Shown: positions 45,290-57,969 of the stretch, piece by piece | How the letters are laid out: the number at the start of each line of letters is the position of its first letter | How positions within the stretch are numbered: the stretch's first letter is position 1 | Assembly (NCBI RefSeq): GCF_016808335.1 | Contig: NC_053143.1 | Coordinates: 52,111,441-52,175,440 of the forward strand | From: Panicum virgatum | Lineage: Eukaryota > Streptophyta > Magnoliopsida > Poales > Poaceae | DNA: 64,000 nt | Direction: 5' to 3' | Notes under the pieces: model-generated | The model's input: the letters and a program-made list of their open reading frames with translations, nothing else | Told to the model about the DNA's origin: nothing | The model's database searches: none | Made by a program: the position numbers and the translations under genes

Positions 45290-46450
45290 ATTTGTAGGGG
45301 CGGGCCGTCTCCCCACCCGCCCCTACAAATCAATTTTTAGGGGCGGGTGGCCCACCCCTAAAAATACGTTTGTAGGGGCGGGTGGGGGGGGGGGGGCGGT
45401 CCGCCCCTGCAAATCATTTTCACAATTCTGCAGAAAATTCATTTGTTTCAGAAAAAATAGGAAAACAGTTGATAAATTATAAAATTTTTACCATAGCTAT
45501 ATTTTGATATGTGTAACGTAAGAAAAATATCAAAATCACATTGCAATGACTATAATGAATAAAATTCTTGACACAACAATGTAGTCATGTGTCCCACTAC
45601 TATCTCATGCCACTTAAGGCTAACTTTGTGTTTTGAACACTTCCTAACACTAAACATGTTGAATTATATTTTTAATATTATTCACCAGTTCTATAGGTCA
45701 TAAATTGCTTATGTTGCAAATTTCACATTTTTTTTGAAGTGTTTTGCAGCTCTATTTGAATTAAACGAATTTTTGGGAGAATTATGAAAAAGATTTGTAG
45801 GGGTGGGCCGGCTCCCCACCCGCCCCTAAAAATTGATTTGTAGAGGCGGGTGGGGGGTCGGCCCGCCCCTACAAATATTTTTCTACAATTTCGCAGAAAA
45901 TTCGTTTAATTCAGAGAAATAGGAAAACAGTTGATAAAGTTCTGAAAATTTTTCCATAGCCATATTGTGATGTGTGTAATGTAGGAAAAAATATCAAAAT
46001 CACATTGTAATGACTATAATGAATAAAATTCTTGACACAACAATGTAATCATGTGTCCCACTACTATCTCATGACACTTTAAGGCTAACTTTGTGTTTTG
46101 AACACTCCTTAACACTAAACATGTGAATTATATTTTTAATATTATTCACCAGTTTTATAGGTCATAAATTGCTTATGGTGCAAATTTCACATTTTTGAAG
46201 TGTTTTGCAGCTCTATTTGAATTAAACAAATTTTCGGGAGGATTATGGAAAAGATTTGTAGGGGCGGGCCGGCCCCCACCTGCCCCTACAAATATTTAAT
46301 CACAATTCCGCCAATTTTTTTTTTAATTTATAAAAATAGGAAAATATATGATAAAATTCTAAAAATTTTACCGTAGCCCTATTGTGATATGTGTAACGTA
46401 GGAAAAATATCAAAATCACATTGTAATGATTATAATGAATAAAATTATCA
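45290..46450. repeat. Tandem array of about 470 bp units bearing CACTA-end-like GC repeats
   Basis: Units start near 45290, 45795 and 46253, each with a GTAGGGGCGGG..CCCCACCCGCCCCTA cluster. Each is followed by the same AT-rich text (GGAAAA..GTTGATAAA, TATCAAAATCACATTG, CACTACTATCTCATG, AACACTAAACATG). The third unit is partial. The GC clusters resemble the subterminal repeats at both ends of the element but lie in its middle. Confidence 0.75.
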
Positions 46451-46585
46451 AAACCACAATATATCACATTGCAAATGTTACCATAAATATATTACAACCA
46501 CTTTCGCAACATTAATAGAACTCATATTTAGAATTTAGAATACATCTTTGCGTAACATTTTAGAATACATGAATTCAGGATATAT

Positions 46586-48792
46586 TTAAGCCGTAACAAT
46601 TCTCGATTCACCATCATTGCGTGCCCACGACTTCTCATCTTTTCTGATTCCTGCTTCTATAATTTTTATCTTTTGTGGTAGGTTTGTGAAGAGGTTCATT
46701 TGCTCATACTGATTATATTGTTCCACATCTTCAATACCCTCAACTCCTATGATATCTTATTTTTCAGGGACGACAACGTGTTTTGTCTTCTTTGCAGGAT
46801 CAGCTACATAGAGTACCTGTGCGACCTGTGAAGCAAGTACCCATTGGTCGTCTTTATAACCAATATTGTTGAGGTCTACAATCGTGAGTCCATATGCGTC
46901 CACTCAACACCTTTCGGATGTTTGACCCAACGACACCGAAAGCCCAGGATTTGTATATTGGAACCATAGTTCACTTCCTATATATCTTCTATGACACCAA
47001 AATATGTTGTATTTTCACCTGTTCTCTCATTTAAGGCCGCAATACGAACACCACTGTTCTGGGACACGGTCTTCTTGTCCTTGGCGGCAGTATAGAATAG
47101 ATATCCATTAATATCATAACCTTGCCATGATGTGACCTGGGTAGATGGACCCGCTGCCAATCTTTTGATTGTTTGTTCCTGCATGGTCTCCCCATCTGGT
47201 AGATGCAGGTCCTTCAACCATGCAGTAAGTCGACGCTTGTGCTCTCTCGTGATCCAATCAGCCAAGCGACCGTTACTTTCTGCACGAATCATGCTCAAGT
47301 GTTCATTGACTAAAGGCATCATTATTGTGAGGTGTTGCAAGATGCTATAATGTGCTTGTTGCACACCTTTGAAATCTTTATCGATGAAGATTTTCCTCCC
47401 AACCGTGCCCACACCTTCCAACCTCCCCAAAAAATGTGGAATTGGCAAATCAAGGGACACATTATCCTTTAGGTAACCTAGGCAAGACTCGATGACTTCC
47501 TCAGTACTATATCCCTCTATCATGGACCCCTCAGGATGAGCACGATTCAGTACGTATTAGTTGAGGATGGACATAAAATGCTCATACATCCACATTTCAT
47601 GAAGGTAAAGTGGACCAAGTGCCCGTATCTGGTCGACCATGTGAATCATTAGGTGTTCGGTTATGTCAAAAAACCCCGGAGGGAAGCACATCTCTAGTTG
47701 CGCCATAGTTTCCCTAATGAATTCTTTGAGATCCTACAACTCATCTTCATCTATCACCTTTTGTGAAATCCTATTGAAGAAGTAACATAACCGAGTGATT
47801 ACCATCCTTATATATACTGGCTTGATCGCTCTGATTGCAATCGGGAGGAACAACGTAAGCAACACATGACAATCATGACAGTTATAGCCGCATAGTGACA
47901 AATCTTTCATTGACACTAGTTTCCTTATGTTGGACGTGAAATGACTCGGGACTCTGATCCCTCTTAAGCTCTCGCACATCGCCTTCTTCTCATCACGTGT
48001 CAAGTTGTAGCTAGCTGGGGGAAGTTCATATCTACCATTCCCTTTGTCAATAGGGTGAAGGTCTTTTCTTATCTTCATGGCTACCAAGTCCTGTCGTGAC
48101 TTGTACGTATCTTTTGTTTTGGCTGATGTCTCCAGAAGGAGCCTAATTGTGATACCAAACACATTCTTCTTCAGGTGCATACTATCGATTGCATGGCGGA
48201 CCTCAAGATCTGCCCAATACGGCAAGTACTTGTAGAACATGGACTGTTTTTTGAAGGGTACGCCTTCGATAGGTGCCTTATCTCTCTTTCTCTTCCTCCC
48301 ATCTTCCTTCTTCTTCCCCTAAATGACCTGGATGGTCCGAACCATTTTGAAAACATAGTGCCCGTCTCGATGTACCGGAGCAGAATGAAATTCAGGCATG
48401 CCATCAAAATGATTATAGAACTTCTTACTTCGGTACCTATGTCCTTCCACCAAGAAGCGTCTATACCCAAGGTAGACTACCTTTCGAGAACCTTCAAGGA
48501 AAGACGATACGGTGCCATCCACACACACCGTGCACCCCGTCCTACCTTTGATCTATCCTGACAGGAAAAACAATGCCTGGTAATCATGGATGGTGACGAA
48601 TATAATAGCTCTAAGGTTAAAGGGCTGCCATGCAAAACCATCATATATATTGATACCATCCTTCCATAAAGTTTCCATCTCTTGCATTAGAGGCTCAAGA
48701 AAAATATCTATATCGATGCCAGAAAGCTTGGGGCCTTGTATAAGCTCAGATAGCAAAAGATACTTCCTCTTCTGGCACAGCCATGTAGGCAG
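46586..48792 (-). pseudogene. TNP2 transposase, C-terminal part
   Basis: Continues the frame broken by the retrotransposon. It starts LPTWLCQKRKYLLLS next to the insertion and shows the Transposase_21 text (GPKLSGIDIDIFLEPL, LPYWADLEVRHAIDSMHL). The later DUF4218/4216 regions follow (WQGYDINGYLFYTAAKDK, QNSGVRIAA, then KDDQWVLASQVAQVLYVADP). It ends ...SRIVTA with TAA at 46586-46588. In-frame stop after GVIEDI at 46978, a frameshift near 46895 and a stop after VVVPEK show decay. The DDE-type enzyme would mobilise CACTA ends. Confidence 0.8.
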
Positions 48793-48797
48793 GTTGT

Positions 48798-50391
48798 TGT
48801 TGACGGTGCATAAGTGCCATTTTCACCCGTCAACTATACTCAATAATAAAGGAAAACTACATGCCTTACTCACATATTTGTATCACTAACCTCGCTCCAC
48901 AGTTGTTTTCGAGTTTTGTACATTTCAGATGAGCAAGAGCGGAATAAGACGAAAACACATAGCAGACGCCATACAACTACGCAGAATATCGCATCCGGCG
49001 TCACACCCATACAAAGAGGGCCCACATGTTAGAGGAAACGGGGCCTCCACGCAATATGCACCAGAGGATAAGGATAAGGATCAAAGAATATAACATCCAG
49101 CAGAAGATCAGGCCGAGAGGCTGCCAGGTGGGGTCGGCCAACCCCCTGGGTCGGCCGAACCTGGCCTGGTTCCGTCCAGGTGCACTTCGAGGAGGAGTGG
49201 CTGCCAAGGCACCTGATCACCTTCCATATATGCGTTGGCGGGAAACCGACCTCTAGAGCTATGAATAGGGCCTCCCCCCCTCAAACACACACACTTCATT
49301 CCACCATTCCAAGAAGGCTCTCCTCTCTCTTGCTCTCTTAGCTAGGTAGTGGAGCTAGTTCTTCTTTAGCGAGCAAGTCGTCCTCGGGGTCGTTGAGCAA
49401 TCCTCGGCTCCCGGTATGGCTTTCATAATATAGAGTTTTGCCATGGTTGCTTTACTATCTTGATAGTTTATCAATCCATGCTTAGTTCGTTCATGAGTTA
49501 TGCTACGGTCTTGGTTAGGCCAGATGATCCGGGTACGGATAGAGGTTCGTTGTGCTTTCGGGCTTGCTCTAGTGTTTTACTCGTCCATCCGAAGGGTGGG
49601 AGACCTGGGGGCACTAGAGTAGTGACTTCATACACGGGCGTGGTGCTCGGGTATGCGGGATCCTTCGGATATGACCATGCTCCACAGTGTGACTGGGGTA
49701 GACGGCAGGTGGTGAAAGCCCTATCCTTCCGGTGTAACAGCGGTGTTGTGTTTAGCGTACTCCCCGATGTTCGGGTTTGATGTAGGAGTTCATGCAAAGA
49801 GGTAACGGGACTGGATATACTCCGGTGCGGAACCTTCTCCCCGCTATCCCATTTTCCTGGCACTTGCAGTCCTAACCATAATCTAACATGACCCCAGCTT
49901 TGGATAGAAGCACTAGGACATCTAATCTAGCCTAAGCTCCAGCTGACTTAACATAGGATAGAGTAGGCCTTTGTTTTATAGTTTCTCTCCTTTATTCCTT
50001 CCTCTTGGAGTGTGGATGTGTGCTGTGTCGCATTACCCTTGCTTATTCTTTATCTGGACTTACCCCTGTTAGAGTATTGCCTATTGCTTGAGGTACAATG
50101 TCATGGTTAATGTTAAGTACAATACCTTTGCTGTTGCCGTCCTTTGGGACACAAATAAAAGACGATACCCTTACTCTCCGGGTGAAATGCTACAACGGTA
50201 TATCCGTGCGCTTGCAGATCCATTTGTAATCGTATTGATTATACCACGAGAGTGGCACCCCTCGGGTGCAATTACTAGGATGGGTTTGGCGCCCTCATTT
50301 CTAGTGATTGCACTAAGGACCGACAACAGGTAATTCTGAGGTTGTTACCAAGGTCATCACAAACCTGGTATCGACTTAAGAAATGCCAACA
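48798..50391 (+). repeat. 5' LTR of the Athila-like element
   Basis: 1594 bp; matches 56343-57964 throughout, with small indels (the 3' copy has extra bases near 56968-57000). GAGCTATGAATAGGGCC (about 49256) corresponds to GAGCTATAAATAGGGCC in the 3' copy, a likely TATA box changed in this copy. Confidence 0.9.
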
Positions 50392-50399
50392 AGCATTTC

Positions 50400-50416
50400 T
50401 GGCGTTGTTGCCGTGG
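50400..50416 (+). other. Primer binding site, Athila type
   Basis: TGGCGTTGTTGCCGTGG resembles the TGGCGCCGTTGCCGGGG site of Athila-like Gypsy elements with a few transitions. It lies 8 bases inside the LTR end. Confidence 0.65.
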
Positions 50417-50690
50417 ACGGCATGTGAACAAAGATATTGTGCTGATATTAACTTAGACATTGTACTCAGGATATAGTCTTTACTCTTTCAGGCTAGTGTC
50501 ACTTTATGACTTCTTTTATTTTTAATTTGAAAGAAGACAGGGGTAGTATATGACTAGTTTCTCCCTACCGGAAAAATACACAGACAATCCAGAGAGGCTC
50601 ATGAGAAGGGCATGACCTCGCATCGTTCCTCCTCTCGCTATCCTCCCAGCACAGGAACCCATTCAAGAAGCACCACTCGTACTTGAGGCT

Positions 50691-52598
50691 ATGGCTGAAA
50701 AGACTCTCCGCGAGTTCTCCGTCCCCTCCACCGATAATGTGGCCACTAGCCCCAACATCAATGTCGGGGACATGAACTTCGAGCTGAAATCAAGCCTCAT
50801 CAACATGGTGCAAGCTTGCCCATTCTGTGGCAAGCTAAATGAGGACGCAAATGCTTATTTGCAGAATTTTCGGGAAGCTCTGCCACACCGTTGTCATACG
50901 GGGTGTCGCTGCCGATGTTATCAAGCTTCGTCTGTTTCCCTTCTCCCTGCTGGGGAAGGCGAAACAGTGGTTTTATAAGGAAAAAGACATCGACACCTAG
51001 GCCAAATGCTCCAAAGCGTTCCTCGCAAAATTCTTCCCGTTGGGCAAAACGAATGCCCTGCGCGGGAGAATATCAAGTTTCCAGCAGATGGGGATAGAAT
51101 CCATCCCAGAAGCTTGGGAAAGGCTGCAGGAATACATCCTGGCCTGTCCTCACCACGGCATGGATGAGTGGCTCGTCCTGCAAAGCTTCTACAACGGGCT
51201 CACGACAACATCCAGAGCTAATATTGATGCCACTGCTGGAGGAGCCTTCCTCGACCAGACAATAGCCAAAGCAAAAGAATTGGTCAAGAAGATGGTCTCC
51301 AATCAGGGGTGGAGCGATGAACGACTCCAACCCCGTATGAAGGCATGCATACTGTCAAAGAGACGGATATGATTGCCGCGAAGCTGGACCTCCTAATCAA
51401 GAAGATGGAGGAAGGGAGCAAACAACCGATCCATGCTCCCGTTTATGCCATGGGTTCGCACTTCACGTGCGAAGTCTGCGGTAACGATGGACATTCGGGG
51501 AACGACTACCCCGAAACCCGTGAGGACTGTTCCTACCTCAACAACAACACCACCAACGGGTACCGTCCACAACAAGGAGGCCAGGGGTGGAACCAGCCAC
51601 ATCCACCATTTCAGGGAGGTAACAACTATAATTCTTCTTACAATTCGAATTTCAATTCGAACCAACCTCCCTTAAGAGAACTTGTTCTTGGCCAAGTTAA
51701 AATCAACAAAAATATAAATAAAAATATTTTGGCCAAAGAAAAAACCCTGGAAAGTTTGAATGTAAAGCTTGAAATTTTGTCTTCTATGCTTAAAAACCAG
51801 TTAAGTTTCAATAAAATGATCGAAACCCAGCTTGCACAAATTGCTGCTTCGTTACATGCTGTTGAGAGCGGGAAGATCCCGGGGCAACCCGAGTCTCCTG
51901 TTGAGAATGTCAGCATGGTGTCTACCGGACGGGATGACTCGCCCCGGAGGCCACAACGCAATAACCATGCAGGCAGGTACAATCCCCCAAGAAACGACGT
52001 CTGGGATGGCATGGTGGCAGCAGTGCAAGAGGATCCAGGGGTCCCCATGATCAGCTGCTCGATCTACATCAAATACTTCGATCGATGCCTATGCGATCTG
52101 GGGGCAAGCATAAATATAATGCCCAAGGTAATCTATGAAGCACTTGAATATCCTGCTCTTTCCCCAACAACTATGCTCGTGCAGCTTGCAGATTCGACTA
52201 TTCGGTATCCCGAAGGGATAGCCGAACACGTTTTCGTATGAGTACGAGACTCCTTCGTCCTTGTCGACTTTGTGGTAATGGATATGGAGGGCGACCTCGG
52301 AGTCGACCTCATGCTTGGGCGACCTTTCCTAAGGTCTGCCAAGGCAAGGATCGATGTCGAAAAAGGAGAAATCTGTTTCCGTGTCGGAAGAGAGGATATG
52401 TTTTTCAAGTTCAAGAAAAGGGAAAAGCAGCGCTTCATAATTCAACAAGACAACGAAGGGCAAGCACTCTGGGGTGCACCAAAACCCCAGTCAGAACACC
52501 GACCCTCCGCACCTAAAAGAAAGAAGGAAAAGAAGGTGTGGCGGCAGGTCGAGAGTTCGGCCTCGTCCAGTTCTCCAGGACGAGCTGACGAATGGTAA
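50691..52598 (+). pseudogene. Athila-type gag and protease
   Basis: Starts MAEKTLREFSV. The gag part reads FELKSSLINMVQ, then LRLFPFSLLGKAKQWFYKEKDI and FLAKFFPLGKTNALR, the usual capsid text. A zinc-finger-like CEVCGNDGHSGNDYP follows, then a Gln/Asn-rich linker. The aspartic protease is at about 52070-52400, with active-site motif DLGASINIMP and LMLGRPFL. Breaks: frameshift near 50900, TAG at 50998-51000, frameshift near 51350 and TGA at 52239-52241. It would form the particle core; this copy cannot make it intact. Confidence 0.75.
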
Positions 52599-53312
52599 GA
52601 ACAATGGAGAAAAGTCGTGCACGTCGGACTTTAAACGATGCGCCCTTGCCAAAGGTAAATTGGTATTTATCTCATGTTTACTTCATTTCCGCTTTTCAAA
52701 ATTTTCTTTGCACCTTATTTTGTTTTTCTCCACTGCATGTTTGAAATTTTCAAAATTATTTTCTGCATGCTGGAATTTTTCTAGCACTTTTCCCTTTTCA
52801 CAAAAATACCAAAAATATTTTCTGAGTTTCAAAATCCTTTGAGAAAAATAATTTGGACATCTTTTCGAGCAAACTTTTGGCCGTGCACCATATTTTCGAA
52901 GTTTTTACCCATTGATAAATCACCTGGCCAAAGAGGGGCACCAGGGGGCCCACCCTAGGGCCGGCCGACCCAGGGCCAATGGCTCCTGGGCCCAACCTTC
53001 TCCAACGGCTACCTGACCGTTGTGCCTGGCTCTTCCTTGGGTGCACTCGCCCTGATTCCTTTAAATAGAGGCCGAGAGAGGGGTGATGAGCTCTCATGCT
53101 CACTCTCTTCACTCTCACTCCCCCTCACACATTCTTGCTCGGGTTTCCATTGGATTTTTGCTCAAGTTTGATTGCAAGAACACACTCTCTCTCATTTCTT
53201 TGCTGCAAGATTGATCACATACTTGGAGGCGTGTAAGAGATTCATTTTCATTTCACTAACGTAACCCGAATCGAGTTGTTCTCGTTCGTTCTTGTTCGTT
53301 CTTGTTGCAAGC

Positions 53313-54836
53313 ATGAGTGGTGTAGGGCGGAAGATTTCTGGAGCTCTCAAGAGGATGCCGAGGTTGGGCTCGTCCTGTTCGCAGGGCGAGTCGAGCTCTC
53401 ATCATCCCCCCGAACCTGCACCAACACCGACTACGATGGAATATGAACAAGATGAACAAGAAGAACAGTTCGAGGAGCAAGCTGCAGAACCGCAAGCCAA
53501 GGACATGGAATTAGATGAAAATGATGCACCGTACCTTGACTTGCGAGATGACCGCGAGCGTCAAGCCTACGCCATGATCAAGAATCGAAGCTTTGGTCAT
53601 ACCAGAGCCTTCGATCTGGACCTTCTCGAGAAAATAGGTATGGACGTGGACTTCGCTCATGTTTGGCATGCGATTGGATGGGATGGTTTTGTGCCCGTTG
53701 AGGAGAATGGTTCTCGTCTCCTCACCATCCAGTTTCTTTGCACTCTTCGGGAGGTGGATGATGGTGTTTCTTTCCGACTTTTTGGAGTTGAATGCTATTT
53801 TAATTGGAGAAATTTCAGTCACCTCCTTGGTTTTAGCGCGCTCTTGCCAGTTTCCCTTGCAAGAGCTTGCTGCAGTTTTGATTGACATGAGTTTTGGGGT
53901 TTGATTTCGGGTCAAGTTGTTCATGGCAAGTTTGCACCTCGGTGCAATGACATTCAAAATCCGACTCTTTGTTTGATGCACAAGTGGGTGGCTATCACTC
54001 TCTTTCCAAGAGATAATCCACGACCAGTGCGGAACGATGAGTTGATGATATTATAAGCCAGGGTCAACAAGATTCGAATCTCCCCCACACAAGCAATGGT
54101 AAAGCAATGGCTCACAAATTTTCGGATGACGGGTCCTATTGAATGCACTTCTTTGGTTACCCGCATCGCATCAAACATGGGAATCTTAGACGGGAACCCC
54201 GTTCCCTTCATTGAGGAGCCCCGTGTTATGATCGATGAGGCGTACTTGGTTCAAGGCCACACACTCAAGAAAGGCACGGGTGACTCCTTGATTTTCTTTT
54301 CGCTCGGTTATGCAAATGAAATCCTGTTTCCAAACGCGGGGTATCATTTGTATAACTGCCATTCGCTAACCATCCCTCTTGTTCCAAAAGAGGAGAGCCG
54401 CCGTCATAGTATTTCTGGTCTTCCTGGCAGGGTTACAAGAAGCAGGGCCAGAAGGGAAGAATTCATGCAGCAGCAAACTCAGCCTCAACCACAGCAGTAT
54501 GAGGCTGGAGGTTTGTCATGGCAGAGTGCCAGCTCCACCGAGTGGGCATGGCAGGCCTCACGGCACCGGTCCACCAGTTCCAGCTCCAGTGGTCCCCCGC
54601 GACGTACAACTTCGTCCAGAGGCTTCGCCACTCTGACTCGGCAGATGGGCGAGCTAAACGTGCGCACCACCAACATCGATGAGTCGCTGGGCCAGCACAT
54701 CGAGTCAACCCAAAACTGGCAGCGATACACAGGCGAGAGGGTCCGCAACCTGGAGCAGCAATAGCAGTAGACCCAGGAGGAGTGGAGGGCCTACTACCGT
54801 TGGGCTGAGTTTAATCCCAACCAGCAGCAGTGAGCC
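53313..54836 (+). pseudogene. Athila ORF1-type retrotransposon gene
   Basis: Begins MSGVGRKISGAL. Conserved text includes KNRSFGHTRAFDLDLLEKIG, HVWHAIGWDGFVP and LLTIQFLCTLREV, then MVKQWLTNFRMTGPIECTSL and a Gln/Ser-rich end. This is the grass version of the ATHILA ORF1 family, of unknown function, normally found 3' of pol. An in-frame TGA at 53884-53886 and a TAA near 54052 interrupt it. A TAG near 54763 precedes a short Gln-rich tail. Confidence 0.7.
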
Positions 54837-55605
54837 TAAAGCTAGATTGGGGGAGGACCCCCATGAGAGGTACCTTGTATCAAACTCTATCTTTACCGCT
54901 TTCCAAAACCTTACATGAAACCAAACAAAAATTTGCAAAATTCTGGAAAATCCATAAAAACTTGCATAACTAAAATCAAATAAAAATTAGCAAAACCCAT
55001 AAAAACCCAAAAATATTTACTTGCTTTCCAGTATGTGTAGTAAGCATGTGTAGTTTTCCTTGTTGAGATGATGAATAGTTGCTCTGTTAGTTCCTTTCAT
55101 ATGCCTAGTTACAACCTTGTGCTCTCCCTAAGTTCTGAGTTTGATGGATAGATGTTCAAACCTTAAGCTTGAAACTTGTGGGTAGCAAAAAGCAGAATTC
55201 GAATCTAGGATGTTGTGGGTTATGACATGGCTGAAAAGAGTTGCTATGATCTTATCCTACGTGATGCTTGATATCCGGAGTATTTCTTTTCAAAAATACA
55301 AAAATAAAATAAAGTTCCTCGGTGATATGCAATTCCCATCCAGAGCCATATGAGTTACAAGTTTGAAAAACCTTTCCACATTTGCAACTTGTCTTCTCAT
55401 TGAGCTTTGTCAAATTGTTGTGACCCTTTGAGAGAATCACTTCATACGCCCATGATCAAGATCACATACACGTCTACTCACATGCTATACTTCTACACTT
55501 GGAAGATAGCAAGTACATCCATCCACCCACAAATAAAACTCCATGTTGTACCATATCTATCTCTCTTCAAAGTTATCATCATAATGTATGGGCTATGCAA
55601 AAAGA

Positions 55606-55735
55606 AATAAAAGATGCATACCCAAAGAAGGTATGCCACATGCCCACAAGGCATGTCAAAAAAAGAGAGAGGAAAGATGCATACCCAAAGAAGGTATGCC
55701 ACACACCCACAAGATGTGTCAAAAAAAGAGAGAAA
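55606..55735 (+). repeat. Tandem repeat, two units of about 65 bp
   Basis: AAGATGCATACCCAAAGAAG and GTCAAAAAAAGAGAG occur twice in the same order in the 3' non-coding part of the Athila-like element. Confidence 0.85.
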
Positions 55736-56330
55736 AAGAAAATATAGCCCATACCAAAAAAATATTAAGAGAGCAAAAATTCATATAAAGGAGTTTCATC
55801 TATCATCCACCAAAAATATCCACACACTTGCACATCTTGATCAAGGCTTGTGACTTGTTTCTCCTTTGGATCCGGTCTTTGACTTAGCAAAATATGAGAA
55901 GCAAGTTTGCCATCATATCCTCCATACCTACAGATCCACCAAAAAGAAGCCATTAGAAGTAGGATGGAAATGGAAAGGCGCATAAAAAGGCCTTGGTGAG
56001 GAATGAAACACATTTGAGCAATCCGAGAGATCACCCGAGGAACTTACAATATTTCTTTTAAAAAACTTTATAAAATCTCCGGATTGACGGTTGAACAAAG
56101 GAGTGGTAAGTGGTACTCTACAAGCCGTTCTGACCCTCAATCGCCAAAGATGAGGATGATGCTATAAGCCCCACAGGAGTAAGGTAAAAGGTGCGAACAA
56201 GGCCAACTTATTCAGAATAAAGGTAAGAACACTCGGTTGTGCCTTGGGCATAAATCAGGAATGCAATATTGTAGCAACTCCTGATCAACAACCTAAGTCT
56301 AAAACTTTGCTCGGGACGAGCAAAGGGCTA

Positions 56331-56342
56331 GCTTGGGGGAGT
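56331..56342 (+). other. Polypurine tract of the Athila-like element
   Basis: GCTTGGGGGAGT abuts the 3' LTR start TGTTGACGG. Confidence 0.8.
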
Positions 56343-57964
56343 TGTTGACGGTGCTTAAGTGCCATTTTCACCCGTCAACTATACTCAATAATAAAGGAAA
56401 ACTACATGCCTTACTCACATATTTGTATCACTAACCTCGCTCCACAGTTGTTTTCGAGTTTTGTACATTTTAGATGAGCAAGAGCGGAATAAGACGAAAA
56501 CACGCAGCAGACGCCATACAACTACGCAGAATATCGCATCCGGCGTCACACCCTTACAAAGAGGGCCCACATGTCAGAGGAAACGGGGCCTCCACGTAAT
56601 ATGCACCAGAGGATAAGGATAAGGATCAAAGAATATACCATCCAGTAGAAGATCAGGCCAAGAGGCTGCTAGGTGGGGTCGGCCGACCCCCTGGGTCGGT
56701 CGGACCTGGCCTGGTTCCCGTCCAGGTGCACTTCGGGGAGGAGTGGCTGCCAAGGCACCTGATCACCTTCCATATGTGCGTTGGTGGGAAACCAACCTCT
56801 AGAGCTATAAATAGGGCCTCCCCCCCTCAAACACACACACACTTCATTCCACCATTCCAAGAAGGCTCTCCTCTCTCTTGCTCTCTTAGCTAGGTAGTGG
56901 AGCTAGTTCTTCTTTAGCGAGCAAGTCGTCCTCGGGGTCGTTGAGCAATCCTCGTCTCCCGGTATGGCTTTGTATCCGACTTGTCAGACTTCTATTCATA
57001 ATATAGAGTTTTGCCATGGTTGCTTTACTATCTTGATAGTTTATCAATCCATGCTTAGTTCGTTCATGAGTTATGCTATGGTCTTGGTTAGGCCAGATGA
57101 TCCGAGTACGGATAGAGGTTCGTTGTGCTTTCGGGCTTGCTCTAGTGTTTTACTCGTCCATCCGAAGGGTGGGAGACCTGGGGGCACTAGAGTAGTGACT
57201 TCATACACGGGCGTGGTGCTCGGGTATGCGGGATCCTTCGGATATGACCGTGCTCCACGGTGTGACTAGGGTAGACGACAGGTAGTGACAGCCCTGTCCG
57301 TCCGGCGTAACAGCAGTGTTGCATTTAGCGTACTCCCCGACGTTCGGGTTCGGTGTAGAAGTTCATGCAAAGAGGTAACGGGACTGGATGTACTCCGGTG
57401 CGGGACCTTCTCCCCGCTATCCCATTTTCATGGCACCTGCAGTCCTAACCATGATCTAACATTACCCCAGCTTTGGATAGAAGCACTAGGACATCTAACC
57501 TAGCCTAAGCTCCAGCTGACTTAATGTAGGATAGAGTAGACCTTTGTTTTATAGTTTCTCTCCTTTATTCCTTCCTCTTGGAGTGTGGATGTGTGCTGTG
57601 TCGCATTACCCTTGCTTATTCTTTATCTGGACTTACCCCTGTTAGAGTATTGCCTATTTCTTGAGGTACAATGTCATGGTTAATGTTAAGTACAATACCT
57701 TTGTCGCTGCCGTCCTTTGGGACACAAATAAATGACGATACCCTTACTCTCCGGGTGAAATGCTACAATGGTATATCCGTGCGCTTGCGGATCCATCTAT
57801 AATCGTATTGATTATACCACGGGAGTGGCACCCCTTGGGTGCAGTTGCTAGGATGGGTTCGGCGCCCTCATTTTTAGTGATTGCACTAAGGACCGCCAAC
57901 ATGCAATTCTGAGGTTGTTACCAAGGTCATCACAAACCTGGTATCGACTTAAGAAATGCCAATA
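56343..57964 (+). repeat. 3' LTR of the Athila-like element
   Basis: 1622 bp; carries CTATAAATAGGGCC at about 56804, a likely promoter TATA box. The terminal CA is mutated to TA. Confidence 0.9.
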
Positions 57965-57969
57965 GTTGT

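Larger units (their letters stand above)
48798..57964 (+). mobile_element. Athila-like (Ty3/Gypsy) LTR retrotransposon lacking pol
   Basis: LTRs are 48798-50391 and 56343-57964, beginning TGTTGACGG. The first ends CCAACA and the second CCAATA. A perfect 5-bp duplication GTTGT lies at 48793-48797 and 57965-57969. The PBS-like GGCGTTGTTGCCGTGG follows the 5' LTR. GCTTGGGGGA precedes the 3' LTR. The interior has gag-protease (50691-52598) and an Athila-type 3' gene (53313-54836); no reverse transcriptase, RNase H or integrase motif is seen between them. It would depend on an autonomous relative. It is inserted in the TNP2 gene of the CACTA element. Confidence 0.9.

Noticed and set aside
49026..50333. 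Open frames of 60-120 codons inside the LTRs
   Set aside because: They recur in both LTRs and show no protein motif; LTRs of this family are non-coding.
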